Source: Doryteuthis pealeii
Taxonomy: Eukaryota > Mollusca > Cephalopoda > Myopsida > Loliginidae
Assembly: GCA_023376005.1 (NCBI GenBank)
Contig: CM042181.1
Span: 16,286,394 to 16,350,393, forward strand
Length of the DNA stretch: 64,000 bases
Reading direction: 5' to 3'
Below the pieces are notes generated by a model. The model was not told the DNA's origin and did not search any database. It worked only from the letters and a program-made list of their open reading frames with translations. Positions 1 through 10,160 of the stretch are shown here, in pieces (positions within the stretch are counted from its first letter, which is position 1; the number at the start of each line of letters is the position of its first letter). A program made the position numbers and the translations under genes.

Positions 1-154
1 TTAAGCGGAGTTTAACAGGTTTGAATTCAGAGTTTTCCTTCTCCTAGACTGGTTACCTAGCCAGGGTTAAAGTGTCCAGTCTGTCCTGCTATTTACCCAT
101 AGCTGGAGGGAGAATTGGATTCATACCTTTCCCAAGGGTATTAGCGCCATGTGA

Positions 155-237
155 AATTCCAACAGCTTCATCCAGGAATTGAACTCGCGTTGACGAGTCC
201 ATTTCCTACGACTCTAACCATTAGACCACGCCCTCAA
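155..237 (-). mobile_element. tRNA-derived SINE head
   Basis: Read on the minus strand, a box A-like TGGTCTAATGG and a box B-like GAGTTCAATTCC lie about 35 bases apart, as in a tRNA internal promoter. The cloverleaf is imperfect and no CCA-adjacent acceptor pairing is obvious, so this is a SINE head or decayed tRNA-like sequence and not a functional tRNA gene. Confidence 0.4.
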
Positions 238-543
238 TTGATGGCATATAAGACACATGGGCATATACGACACACTCCCATTTCAGCAGGTTAGATTCAG
301 GAAAAAGTTTTAGTGTATTTAAGCATATATTGCCACTATACGCTGCTGTTAACCTTGATTATAAACAATACCAGCAATAAAATAATGATGCATGGAGTTT
401 AGCGTAAGCTGGGTTAGTGAGCATCATAGAGAAGATTAGCCTAGGCCTACGGGAGGTCTCAAACTTCACCTACGATGTATAAGATGCAGGGCAATTTTTT
501 TAGACAAAACTTTGGAAAAAAAGTGCGTCCTATATGCCGTCAA
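238..543. mobile_element. Small MITE with 20-bp terminal inverted repeats
   Basis: The left end TTGATGGCATATAAGACACA (238-257) and the reverse complement of the right end, TTGACGGCATATAGGACGCA (524-543), match at 17 of 20 bases. About 305 bp, no coding capacity. The superfamily cannot be assigned from the ends alone. Confidence 0.45.
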
Positions 544-1229
544 ATATGGTAATTTGTTGTTTTTTTTTTTAATCATTTTTTAATTGATTTATAACCTTAC
601 ATATATTTATTTAGATTTTCTTGTGGAAAACGACGGTTAAAAAGTTTTTTAAAATTTCTTCTCAGGTGCAGATAGGGTTTGAATTTTATTGAACTTTGTC
701 CTTTGTTGGTCTCCGACAATTCTACTTTATAAAAGGACGTACGCTCGGTCGTTATACAAACAAACAAACAAACATACATACAGACAGATATGATCTTTCT
801 TTTATAGATATCTTCTTCTTCTTCTCTTTCCTGCTATCCTAGTATCAAATCATAGTGAGATCGCTCTTAAAAAATATCGCTTCGGTGACATTTCCGGAGA
901 AATTCATCGGAAATTACCCTTCTCCATTCCTCGGAAAGGAAATTCTGGAACTTTTCCGAAGAGCCTGGAGAAAATACTCACCAAAAAAGAAAAATAGACA
1001 AAGAGGGAGACTTCTCCTAATGATTGAAAATAGTCCTCACTCAGATGAGTTGATAACACGCTGAATCTTTTTTGGGTCGGCCAAGAAATCTCCTCTGTTG
1101 ATTGGCGGAGAAAACTTATGACACGACCGAAGAAGTATCCAATGAGAGTTCTTCATAATAAATCTATCTATTGCAGTCTATTCCTATCTATTTATCTAAC
1201 AGGATGAATTTAGATGTTCATCTCTGTCT

Positions 1230-1236
1230 CTGTCCG

Positions 1237-1292
<56 letters not shown>

Positions 1293-1361
1293 TGTTGTGT
1301 GGTGTGTGTGTGTGTGTGTGTGTAAATGAATAAATATATACTTTAGTACATTTCAGCATTT

Positions 1362-1406
<45 letters not shown>

Positions 1407-1430
1407 ATATATATATATATATTATAAGCC
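1230..1430. repeat. Compound microsatellite (TC)n(TA)n(TG)n ... (CA)n(TA)n
   Basis: A TC run, a TA run and a TG run are followed about 40 bases later by CA and TA runs. The two halves are reverse complements, so this block can fold on itself. It lies just inside the right end of the TTAA-flanked element. Confidence 0.85.
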
Positions 1431-1447
1431 TGTTGAACTCCGCTTAA

Positions 1448-2754
1448 GAAATTGACCTAGATATCTCAGACTATGGATATTTGATTATTATGGATTTTTA
1501 CATCACAAGCATTCTTGGAGTGATTAGTATTTAATTGTGTTTACAAGCTGAGTATTTTGTGAGGATCCAGACATGGTAGGTTCCTTAAATAGTAGATTGA
1601 CTATTCTCTTTGTGTATTTTTGGGATAAGTTCACTTCCTGGATCCTGATTGGCTGTTGGTTTTAAAGTGGACACTTTCATTTATATAAACTGAACATTTG
1701 ACTGTGTTTCAAGCATTTGGTGTGTTACTTATGGCACTGACTTCGAATATTGTCTTAATCTTTTGTTGTGGATGAATGCAATCATGGATGCGTTATTCAA
1801 ATTGAAGTTGTGTCGTGTTTTAAATATGTGTTGGAAAAGACAGTTGTCATCCAATTTAATGTTGCGCATGTGCTTGTAGATGCTTTTTTTAAGGTTTCGG
1901 AGGTTTCTCCTATGTATTTTTTTGTGGCAGTCTGTACATGGAATCTGCTTCTGATTATTTGCTGTTAGAATTATGTATCTGTGGGGAGTCGGATTTATGG
2001 GGGCTTATGTGGGTGGGGTTTGAGGTTAGTTCCTGGTATGGATTTTGTGGCTTTGGCCTTAGCGTGTTGTATAAATAAATACAATAGACATCTATCCTAC
2101 AGTATCCCATGTTTGTCTACCTTCTCCACATATATTGGATTAATTTCCTCTTATTTCTCCATATTTATTAAAAGAAAATAATGTATTAATTTAAAAAAAA
2201 GAACACCACGAGACGCGTGCTTATAACATAAAAAAAAATAACGACCAAAAAAAAAACAAAAAACGCGTCCATTTCCGAAAATCGTCTCTGAAGATAAAGT
2301 TTTACTTTGAAATCGATAGGACACAAAAAATAACATCTTTTTGTTTTTATTTTTTACTTGCATGTAATTGCTTTCAAATTTATACATTATAACATACTTA
2401 ACAATGCTTCAAGCAAATTACCAATTACTAAAAAGAAAATGTCTGAGTCGTGCAATCCTGTTTATAACAACTACTCTTATCAATGATTGGCTGTAGAATT
2501 GGCCAATCAGATATAAAGGATGACGTAGTTTTAAACGTTTTGTTGGCGTTGCACAAGGATGGCGTGTTGGAATTTGATCGTCTCCAACGGGGTCTGGCTG
2601 GCTGAGGGGGGTATTATGTTGGAAGACCCGAAACCCCCCTATGAAGCCAGCCAATAACATAACTGACGCCGCCCATTCTGCGCTAAGTCTAGCGTATTTC
2701 AAACATATATATATATATATATAAACAACTTTTAGCTATTTCAGCCGACAGTAT
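1448..2754. other. No gene recognised; promoter-like stretch near 2480-2530
   Basis: Only short ORFs without recognisable domains. Around 1647-1690 a GATTGGCTG box is followed by TATATAAAC, and around 2484-2530 GATTGGCTG and CCAATCAG are followed by ATATAAAGG and TGACGTAG. These combinations of CCAAT-like, TATA-like and CRE-like motifs resemble retroelement LTR promoters, but no LTR ends were found. Confidence 0.3.
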
Positions 2755-2943
2755 TTGGGAGAATATGTGCTTTTTAATTTTTTTAGTCAGACCTAATTTT
2801 TTGAAAGTTAATTCATTTATGTTAATTAGGCGGGATTGTTTAGCCTCACATTTAAGTAGTTAAAATCCCGCCTAATTAAACATAAATGAATTAACTTTAA
2901 AAAAATTAGGTCTGACTAAAATTAAAAAGCACATATTCTCCCA

Positions 2944-2944
<1 letters not shown>
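2755..2944. repeat. Foldback palindrome, arms about 85 bp
   Basis: The left arm starts TTGGGAGAATATGTGC and the right arm ends GCACATATTCTCCCAA, with matching sequence through to a short loop around 2845-2862. No ORF. It is typical of a foldback MITE inserted in AT-rich DNA. Confidence 0.8.
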
Positions 2945-3003
<59 letters not shown>

Positions 3004-3025
3004 ATGTGTGTGTGTGTGTATACAA
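2945..3025. repeat. (TA)n(TG)n microsatellite
   Basis: Runs of TA then TG directly after the palindrome. Confidence 0.9.
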
Positions 3026-3145
3026 GGTCCAGGATTTGATCTCAGCTCATCAAGCTCCTTCCATAAAACAATAACAGTTACGCTACACAACTTCCCTTTT
3101 GAGTAAACCAAGTGAAGAATTCTTCAGAAAATGTTGAGTCTTTAC

Positions 3146-3228
3146 CTGGCATATTTTCCAACGTGTTCCACCACAATTTGTTTGAACAGTCCGTGTTTTC
3201 CGACGGAGATAGTCACGAATTAGAATAC
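3146..3228 (-). pseudogene. HELZ/HELZ2-like helicase, left copy, exon 5 equivalent (frameshifted)
   Basis: This is the minus-strand counterpart of the exon at 62945-63026. It is bounded by an AG acceptor (CT at 3229-3230 on the plus strand) and a GTAAAG donor (3140-3145). The right-hand exon encodes VYLIRNYLRQ and QIVVEYIGNMPG. Here the same segment is 83 bp instead of 82, because of one missing base near the start and two extra A's in A runs, so the frame is lost inside the exon. Splice sites are kept. It is the last recognisable exon of the left copy. Either a decayed pseudogene exon or uncorrected sequencing indels would look like this. Confidence 0.75.
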
Positions 3229-3559
3229 CTGGAAATGAAAAGTAAACAAATTCAGACAGAAAACACCTGGAAAAGGTCGGAGGTCACATCAGCTGAAATG
3301 TTGTGTATCTAACAATAAAGATGAGGACAACAGTCCAAAAAATCCAACTAATCCAACTTTTCAAGAAATACCTGGAAATGAAAAGTAATAAAATTCAATT
3401 TTAGTTATTTATAAATTAAAGGAATAAGATGTTCATGCCTTTCTTTATTTGGAAGAATTCGGTGGATAAGTGACACCTGATAATAAGGATTTACATTTAT
3501 TGCATTTTATCTTGGATGATTTGGACGGTCCCATTTTTATACTTGTTTGACTTGGGTAT

Positions 3560-4245
3560 ATGAATGGGGAAAGGAGAGGAGAGGCAATGGATTCTCATGT
3601 GGTTCTGTTTCATCGGCAACCATCTTTCTTTGGTCTGATTCCTTCTGCCGAGCTGATTCCTTCCTTCTACTGGCTGATTCTTTCCTTCTGCTGGGCTGAT
3701 TCTTTACTTCTGCTGAGCTGATTCTTTCCTTCTGCTGGGCTGATTCTTCCTTCTGCTGGGCTGATCTTTCCTTCTGCCGAGCTGATTCTTCCTTCTGCTG
3801 GGCTGATTCTTTCTTCTGCTGGGCTGATTCTTTCCTTCTGCTGAGCTGGGTTGTCTGTGCTCATTCCGTTGTTGGTAATAATGAAGCAAGACTTGATTAT
3901 TTACATGATGTCTTCATTAACCCAAAAGGGTTTTATAACCATGTGATGAGAAGCAGGCATCTGGGAGCAAAGGACCCTTGTATCTGCTCCTTCTACTAAA
4001 GGACAAAATCTAAGTCAGTTCCCTTCTCACGCTAGCCTTCAGCCAATCCGAAATCAGCATCTAGGTCAAAGAAAGGTGAACTGCCTGTCAATCACTTTTA
4101 CCACTTCCTATAATGATTAATAGTAACTTTCCATTTACCATACTGTTATTTGAATTTTAACTACACTTACAGACATAATTCATAGGCTACTCATGGATTA
4201 TGTAACATTTTAACCAGAGGGTGTTGTAAGATGATAATGGTTTTA
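3560..4245 (-). repeat. Single-copy form of the intronic repeat that is amplified at 55.5-59.7 kb
   Basis: Reading down from 4245, this matches 55262-55620 and 60236-60800 on the plus strand, and includes one copy of the 155-bp unit that is repeated about 27 times in the right helicase copy. It carries GGTTATAAAACCC, a TATA-like motif that the array units have as GGTTAGAAAACCC. It lies in the intron between exons 4 and 5. It may be a decayed LTR, but ends are not clear. Confidence 0.7.
3640..3865. repeat. Minisatellite, about 21-22 bp unit
   Basis: About ten degenerate copies of CCTTCTGCTGGGCTGATTCTT. The ORFs reading through it in several frames (repeats of ISPAEGR or QPSRRK) are by-products. 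The right copy has only two or three units, reversed, near 60630-60700. Confidence 0.9.
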
Positions 4246-4299
4246 CAAATAAGGAACAAGAATATCAATATATAGATCGTTGAAAGTTCAACAACTCAC

Positions 4300-4719
4300 C
4301 TGGTCTCTGTAAGCACTAACGACGCAAACGTCTTTTGGTTCAAAAGGTCCCAGGTCAGATGGCCAATTTGAGGAAATATTGTGTACACAATCCACAACCT
4401 GGTTCACCTCCGCTTCGTTGTAAAATGACGTACTGTTAGCGCTGTGTGCCTCTATACCACTTACAACATAAAGCTGTAGTGGTTTTAAACCTGTCACTGC
4501 CAAGAGAGCTTTTTTACTTTTCACATACGTCGTTATGCCATAAAAGCACGTGGAAATGAATGTGGTGATCTCACGGACGCTGCGATAGTTTTGGATCAGA
4601 AGTGTATGAAGAGGAGAGTCTGAGTTCAAGATCTGATGAGGGTGGTTGGAATAATAGTCAAAGAGTCTTTGCATAATTGAAATTTCAAGACCTTGTTGAC
4701 GTGCGACAGTAGAATGGAT
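4300..4719 (-). pseudogene. HELZ/HELZ2-like SF1 helicase, left copy, exon 4 (open, both splice sites kept)
   Basis: A 420-bp exon in the same phase and of the same length as 54775-55194, with acceptor CCCCAG and donor GTGAGT. It encodes the second RecA-like domain entry: IHSTVARQQG at the start, IQNYRS in the middle and DVCVVSAYRDQ at the end. By my count it differs from the right copy at 15 of 420 bases, and 11 of those change an amino acid (for instance YRDQ here, YKDQ on the right). That replacement share is what neutral drift would give, so at least one copy has probably been free of constraint. This exon alone is intact; its neighbours are not, so it is listed as part of a pseudogene or faulty duplicate. 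Confidence 0.8.
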
Positions 4720-4914
4720 CTGGGGAAAAATTAGAGCAATGAATAATGTTTATATTATGCAATTCCTTATGTTGTAAAAGTATAGAAAATGGCTATTATT
4801 CCCTTCAAACTTTGCTTTTTCTGCCCTGGATAACATTATGAAAGACAAATTTTGTTCCTGGATAATATGTGTAGAAAATGGCCATTATTCCCTTCAAATT
4901 TTGTATTTCTATCT

Positions 4915-6440
4915 AATAAAAATAATTGCTAACAGTTGTATGGTTCAAGTATTCTTATCAAATACTAATAATTATACTGTTTCAAGAATTTCTATCTAAT
5001 ATTAATTATCTCATAGCATTTCAAGTAATTATTTCTATTCAATAACAGTCATTTTTCATATAGTTTCAAGTAACTAATAATAATAATAATCCTTAGTAAA
5101 CAATTATAGCTTCAAGTAACTATTCTTAAACAAATAATTTGCACACAGTTATATGGTTTCAAGTAACAAATAATAATAATCCTTAGTAAACAATTATAGC
5201 TTTGAGTAACTATTCTTAATACAAATAATTTGCACAGTTATATGGTTTCAAGTAACTAATAATAATAATCCTTAGTAAACAATTATAGCTTTGAGTAACT
5301 ATTCTTAATACAAATAATTGGCACAGTTATATGGTTTCAAGTAACTAATAATAATAATCCTTAGTAAACAATTATAGCTTTGAGTAACTATTCTTAATAC
5401 AAATAATTTGCACACAGTTATACGGTTTCAAGTAACAAATAATAATAATCCTTAGTAAACAATTATAGCTTTGAGTAACTATTCTTAATACAAATAATTT
5501 GCACACAGTTATATGGTTTCAAGTAACAAATAATAATAATCCTTAGTAAACAATTATAGCTTTGAGTAACTATTCTTAATACAAATAATTTGCACACAGT
5601 TATATGGTTTCAAGTAACTAATAATAATAATCCTTAGTAAACAATTATAGCTTTGAGTAACTATTCTTAATACAAATAATTTGCACAGTTATATGGTTTC
5701 AAGTAACTAATAATAAATCCTTAGTAAACAATTATAGCTTCAAGTAACTATTCTTAATACAAATAATTTGCACAGTTATATGGTTTCAAGTAACTAATAA
5801 TAATAATCCTTAGTAAACAATTATAGCTTCAAGTAACTATTCTTAATACAAATAATTTGCACACAGTTATATGGTTTCAAGTAACTAATAATAATAATCT
5901 TAGTAAACAATTATAGCTTCAAGTAACTATTCTTAATACAAATAATTTGCACACAGTTATATGGTTTCAAGTAACTAATAATAATAATCCTTAGTAAACA
6001 ATTATAGCTTCAAGTAACTATTCTTAATACAAATAATTTGCACACAGTTTATATGGTTTCAAGTAACTAATAATAATAATCCTTAGTAAACAATTATAGC
6101 TTTGAGTAACTATTCTTAATACAAATAATTTGCACACAGTTATATGGTTTCAAGTAACTAATAATAATAATCCTTAGTAAACAATTATAGCTTCAAGTAA
6201 CTATTCTTAATACAAATAATTTGCACAGTTATATGGTTTCGTAACTAATAATAATAATCCTTAGTAAACAATTATAGCTCAAGTAACTATCTTAATACAA
6301 ATATTTGCACACAGTATATGGTTCAAGTAACTAATAATAATAATCCTAGTAAACAATTCTAACTTCAAGTTACTATTCTTAATACATATAATTTACAGTT
6401 ATATGGTTTCAAGTATTCCTATCAAATACAAGTAATTTTC
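4915..6440. repeat. Satellite, 89-91 bp unit, about 15 copies
   Basis: Tandem units containing CCTTAGTAAACAATTATAGC and CAGTTATATGGTTTCAAG, spaced 89 to 91 bases. Outer units are more degenerate. The array lies in the left-copy intron between exons 3 and 4, which is 4.9 kb here but only 324 bp in the right copy, where the array is absent. Confidence 0.95.
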
Positions 6441-6501
6441 AGACAGAACTAATTGACCCACATATGGTACTCTAACAGGTACTACCGCTCTGGGTTTGAT
6501 G

Positions 6502-6709
6502 GACAAATACCTTATCCTTGCTAGAGAATTGAAAAAGCTTTGGAAAATGAGGGTCAAAGTGATACCAATAGTAATTGGGGCACTTGGAACGATCCAAAAG
6601 GCTTAGAAAAAGACTAGAGAAACTGGAAATCAGAAGAAGAATTGAGACCATCCAAACAACTGCATTGCTGCAATCGGCCAGAATACTCAGGAGAGTCCTG
6701 GAGAACTGA
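6502..6709 (+). mobile_element. Non-LTR retrotransposon ORF2, C-terminal tail (frameshifted)
   Basis: Frame one reads DKYLILARELKKLW and VKVIPIVIGALGTI and then hits a stop. The next frame continues RKRLEKLEI, IETIQTTALL and SARILRRVLEN before TGA at 6707-6709. This combination (IPIVIGALGT followed by QTTALL..ARILRRVL) is the conserved end of reverse-transcriptase ORFs in a widespread LINE group. It is a 5'-truncated, dead copy inside the helicase intron. The clade cannot be decided from the tail. Confidence 0.75.
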
Positions 6710-6817
6710 GAGACTTGTTCTCCAGTGAAATACCATCAGCTGATGCTGGTGTGAAAAAAGCAAATATTTGAGTACAGAAAAAAGCAAATTGTGATTTAAA
6801 GAAATGTAAAATTTGAA

Positions 6818-7041
6818 GGACCATATCACCTTTAGGCACCCCTTTTTGATCTCGATTAAGAAAGGACATGTTTTTCATTTATGCTGTCAATATCCGGTTG
6901 TTTTAACATACGTTTTTTAGATTTTTTTTTTTTAATTATAAAACTTAACCCTAAAAACAGCTGGATATTGACGGTGTAAATCAAAAACATGTCCTTTCTT
7001 AATCGAGATCAAAAAGGGGAGGACTAAAAGTAATATGGTCC
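6818..7041. repeat. Foldback palindrome, arms about 85 bp
   Basis: GGACCATAT at 6818 pairs with ATATGGTCC ending at 7041. Both arms contain GATCTCGATTAAGAAAGGAC or its complement, with small differences between arms. The loop is T-rich. No coding content. Confidence 0.8.
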
Positions 7042-7348
7042 AATTTTAATTATATATAGGGATAGAATTTATTCACTATATATATATATATATATGAATA
7101 AGAATTAATGAAAAAAAAAACGATGTTACAACTGAAATAGGCTCATCAGAAGAGAAAGTGTGCAAACCGTTTTGGGGCCAATTCTCTTGACGGTTTTTAA
7201 AAAGCAACACTCGTCCCATCCTCAACTAATATGAGGACCCTATTTGCATTATAATGTATCAACCGACGTGGGTCGGTCATCAACAAAAACAAGACGGAAA
7301 AAGACCGTTAGTAAAAACAGAACGCTGCTAGTTAAACGTTGGATATAT

Positions 7349-7390
<42 letters not shown>

Positions 7391-7489
7391 TGACTTAACA
7401 AGTGAAGATGCAAATAATTTTTAATTCAAAACTATCAAAGAAATAAACGAATAAAAAATTAGAAAAAAAGAAAAAAAGAAAAAGGAATG
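7042..7489. other. AT-rich intronic sequence with TA microsatellites
   Basis: TA runs at 7075-7095 and 7344-7386 flank about 240 bp of unique-looking sequence. No gene recognised. Confidence 0.6.
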
Positions 7490-8060
7490 AAATATTTAAA
7501 TGAAGAAATTGAATGACATAAAAGAACACAGAAGTAAAAAGAAGAAATTGAATGAACCAAAGCATGAGATCATAGATGTAAAAGAAAGGAATTGAATGAA
7601 ATAAAGAATGAAAACACTGAAGTAAAAAAGAAGAAATCGAATGAAATAAAGAAGGAAAACACTGAAGTAAAAATTGAATGAAATAAAGAATGAGAATATA
7701 GAAGTAAGACGAAGACGAAATTGAATGAAATAAAGAATGAGAACACTGAAGTAAAGAAGAAGAAATCGAATGAAATAAAGAAGGAAATACTGAAGTAAAA
7801 AGAAGAAGAAATTGAATGAATTAAGAATGAGAACACTGAAGTAAAAAAGGAGAAATCGAATAAAATAAAGAAGGAAAATACTGAAGTAAAAAGAAGAAGA
7901 AATTGAATGAATTAAGAATGAGAACACTGAAGTAAAAAAAGAGAAATCGAATAAAATAAAGAAGGAAGACACTGAAGTAAAAAAAAGAAGAAATTGAATG
8001 AAATGAAGAATGAGAACACTGAAGTAAAAAGAAGAAAATTGAATGAAATAAAAAAATCCT
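7490..8060. repeat. Minisatellite rich in GAATGAAATAAAG and ACTGAAGTAAA
   Basis: Roughly a dozen degenerate units of about 45-50 bases. The long minus-strand ORFs (FFISFNFFFF-type) are compositional artefacts of the purine-rich strand. Confidence 0.9.
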
Positions 8061-8093
8061 TAGTAAACATAATTAACAGTCTACCCATCAACA

Positions 8094-8521
8094 CTAAGCT
8101 TCCTCCCCTGTAACTGCCGCTAAAACTGACCAGTTAATTATGTCTTATTTTTATATGAATATTTTGTTTTATAAAATTAACTACAACCAGAGTATTCAAT
8201 TTAGGGTAGTTTAATGAGTTTTGTTTGTTGTGCATACGCTTCTGTCTGTCCGTTGACTCCAAAGTTTTCCTTCCCTGTAAGGTTAATCCTTGCTCCTTTG
8301 CTGATGGAAATAATTTTACATTCTATGTGGGTTGTATGAAATCAGAATTTAAAACTAGGTTTACAAACCATAAACACTCATAGCATAAATACTAAGCTCC
8401 CTCCCCCTGTAACTGCCGCTAAAACTGACCAGTTAATTATGTCTTATTTTTATATGAATATTTTTGTTTATAAAAATTAGCTACAACCAGAGTATTCAAT
8501 TTAGGGTAGTTTAATGAGTTT
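8094..8521 (+). repeat. Direct duplication of about 128 bp
   Basis: 8094-8222 and 8393-8521 are near-identical (starting at CTCCCCCTGTAACTGCCGCT in the second copy). The spacer includes TATGTGGGTTGTATGAAATC and AAAACTAGGTTTACAAACC, a short Penelope endonuclease piece like 9199-9245. Confidence 0.8.
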
Positions 8522-8734
8522 AAAATCATTTGGTGCGGAACACTAGTTTCTGCGGTCTATGAACCCTAACTAAAAAGGGGTAAGGGGAAGTCAGTTAGAA
8601 TATTACTGTCAAACTGGTCGGATGAGGCAAAAACTATGAGTCCCCATTTATTGAAGTCTTTGTATTTCTTTGAAGATTTTTGAATTTCGTAATGAAAGAT
8701 AATGTAATTCTATGTCTGTAACCGAAACTATGTC

Positions 8735-8975
8735 AATAATTAGAATATAAAACTAGGCTTACAAAATCATAAACACGAATCAAAATATAACACCCATTAT
8801 TAAATGGGAAATATTAAAGAGATTCAATATCTGCCGAACTTTGACTGATCCGTGTTTCTTGTGTTTACGAGATAAGTTAGCAATAATTATATTCCCGGAT
8901 AAGAAAAACCTACTGAATAAAACATATGAATTTCTGGGGAAATGCTTCCATAAATTACATAACTCATTACTGTAT
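8735..8975 (+). mobile_element. Penelope-like endonuclease fragment, second copy
   Basis: Nearly identical to 9300-9495 (AAATATTAAAGAGAT, CTTGTGTTTACGAGAT, GGGGAAATGCTTCCATAAA). It covers only the second half of the GIY-YIG domain and is preceded by unrelated sequence. Confidence 0.75.
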
Positions 8976-9043
8976 TATTAAGATTAATATAGATATAAAA
9001 TATGCATTATTACAAAAAAACCTAACCTATAACTTAATAATAA

Positions 9044-9499
9044 CATGCAAATGTTAGAAATATAAAAAAAGACAGACAGAAAAACTGCAATTGCCAAAAC
9101 CTGGATAGGTGCCCGATAAAAGGCAAGTGTTTGACCAAAGGTGTAATTTACCTTGTATCGATAATGTCTATACAGAAAACAGACTTTATTAAATTTTACG
9201 TGGGTTGTACAAAATTAGAATTTAAAACTAGGTTTACAAACCATAAACACTCATTTTTAAATATTAAACTAAAAAATGTAACAACCTTAACTTGTTATGT
9301 TTGGAATTTAAAACATCAAAATATAACACCCATTATTAAATGGGAAATATTAAAGAGATCAAATATCTGCCGAAGTTTGACTGATCCGTGTTTCTTGTGT
9401 TTACGAGATAAGTTAGCAATAATTATATTCCCGGATAAGAAAAACCTACTGAATAAAACATATGAATTTCTGGGGAAATGCTTCCATAAAAATACATAA
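9044..9499 (+). mobile_element. Penelope-like retroelement, 3' end of ORF with GIY-YIG endonuclease
   Basis: The open frame begins after a TAA at 9041-9043 and runs 152 codons to TAA. It opens with a Cys-rich motif, NCNC (residues 14-17), then RCPIKGKC. GVIYLVS and KFYVGCT follow, which are the GIY and YIG halves of the nuclease core, then FKTRFTNHKHSF, containing the catalytic-site Arg and His region. The C-terminus has CFLCLRDK, LLNKTYEFL and GKCFHKN, a typical Penelope ending. The reverse transcriptase part upstream is missing, so this is a truncated copy. Penelope elements retrotranspose using this nuclease. It lies antisense to the left helicase copy, in its third intron. The Met at 9131 is an internal residue and not a true start. 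Confidence 0.85.
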
Positions 9500-9625
9500 C
9501 ACATTACTGTATTATTAAGATTATATAGATATAAAATATAAAAACCTACTGAATAAAAAACTTGAATTCCTGAGGAATAAGGGGATTGTATACAGCAGAG
9601 ACTGTGTTTTAAAAAAAAAATTTAC

Positions 9626-10003
9626 CTTGACACCCATTTGGTGATGATCCCCGGCCAGAACGACGTAGGTGTCTTCTGTTGCAAATGTGAGGGGAAGTAA
9701 GATTTTACATTCAAATTCTTGGGCCGCCTCGTCAACAAGATATGCGTAAAAGCTCCTTTTAACTGGAGTTTCATTAGCTCATAGCAATTCTCCAGTGTGG
9801 TGATAACGACACGGACATTTTGATGTCTTCCTTTTGGGATTTCGAAAAGCACTATTATTGTCTGTCATCAAGGTATAGTTGCGTATGACTCTGGTACAGT
9901 TGAGATGTGTCGGCCAGCATAATAGCTACGAAGCAATGACTTTTTCTGTTTTTTCTTTTCCATATATTCATGCAAATGTCTCAGTATATAAAGGTCTGCA
10001 GAG
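9626..10003 (-). pseudogene. HELZ/HELZ2-like SF1 helicase, left copy, exon 3 (frameshifted)
   Basis: Counterpart of 54069-54450, with TTTACAG acceptor and GTAAA donor kept. It encodes LYILRHLHEYMEKKKQKKSLLRSYYAGRH in pieces, then the motif II region and the motif III region ending in MGVK. It is 378 bp instead of 382 because of four single-base deletions: one in CC, one in a T5 run, one in GGGG and one in AAA. All four are in homopolymers. The frame is therefore broken between YYAGRHISTVPE and the motif II DEAA, and again at motif II. The pattern fits uncorrected long-read indels as well as pseudogene decay. Confidence 0.8.
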
Positions 10004-10160
10004 CTGTAAAATAAAATAAAGAATGACTCAAAATCAGAGTAATTCATGACAACTGTCACCCAAGGCATTTTAACTTGGGGTTAACTTAGTTAAACTTTAA
10101 CTTGGTTGCCAGCCAACCCAACAACTAGATCCAACAACCAGATTCCAGCCTCTCAAAAAA
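10004..10160. other. Left-copy intron flank
   Basis: Partly collinear with 54000-54068 of the right copy (CCAAGGCATTTTAACTT). Otherwise nothing recognised. Confidence 0.5.

Larger units (their letters stand above)
1..1447. mobile_element. Candidate non-autonomous piggyBac-type element (TTAA-flanked)
   Basis: TTAA at 1-4 is followed by GCGGAGTTTAACAGG, and the inverted partner CCTGTTGAACTCCGC sits at 1429-1443, followed by TTAA at 1444-1447. The 15-bp terminal repeats differ at one base. TTAA target duplication is the mark of the piggyBac superfamily. The interior has no transposase; it holds a SINE head, a smaller MITE and microsatellites. The left TTAA coincides with the window edge, so the outside flank cannot be checked. 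Confidence 0.45.

Noticed and set aside
3112..3312. 66-codon plus-strand ORF
   Set aside because: It is the antisense shadow of helicase exon 5 of the left copy.
7496..7972. 158-codon Phe/Ser-rich minus ORF resembling a membrane protein
   Set aside because: It lies within an A-rich minisatellite; the complement strand gives Phe and Ser by composition.
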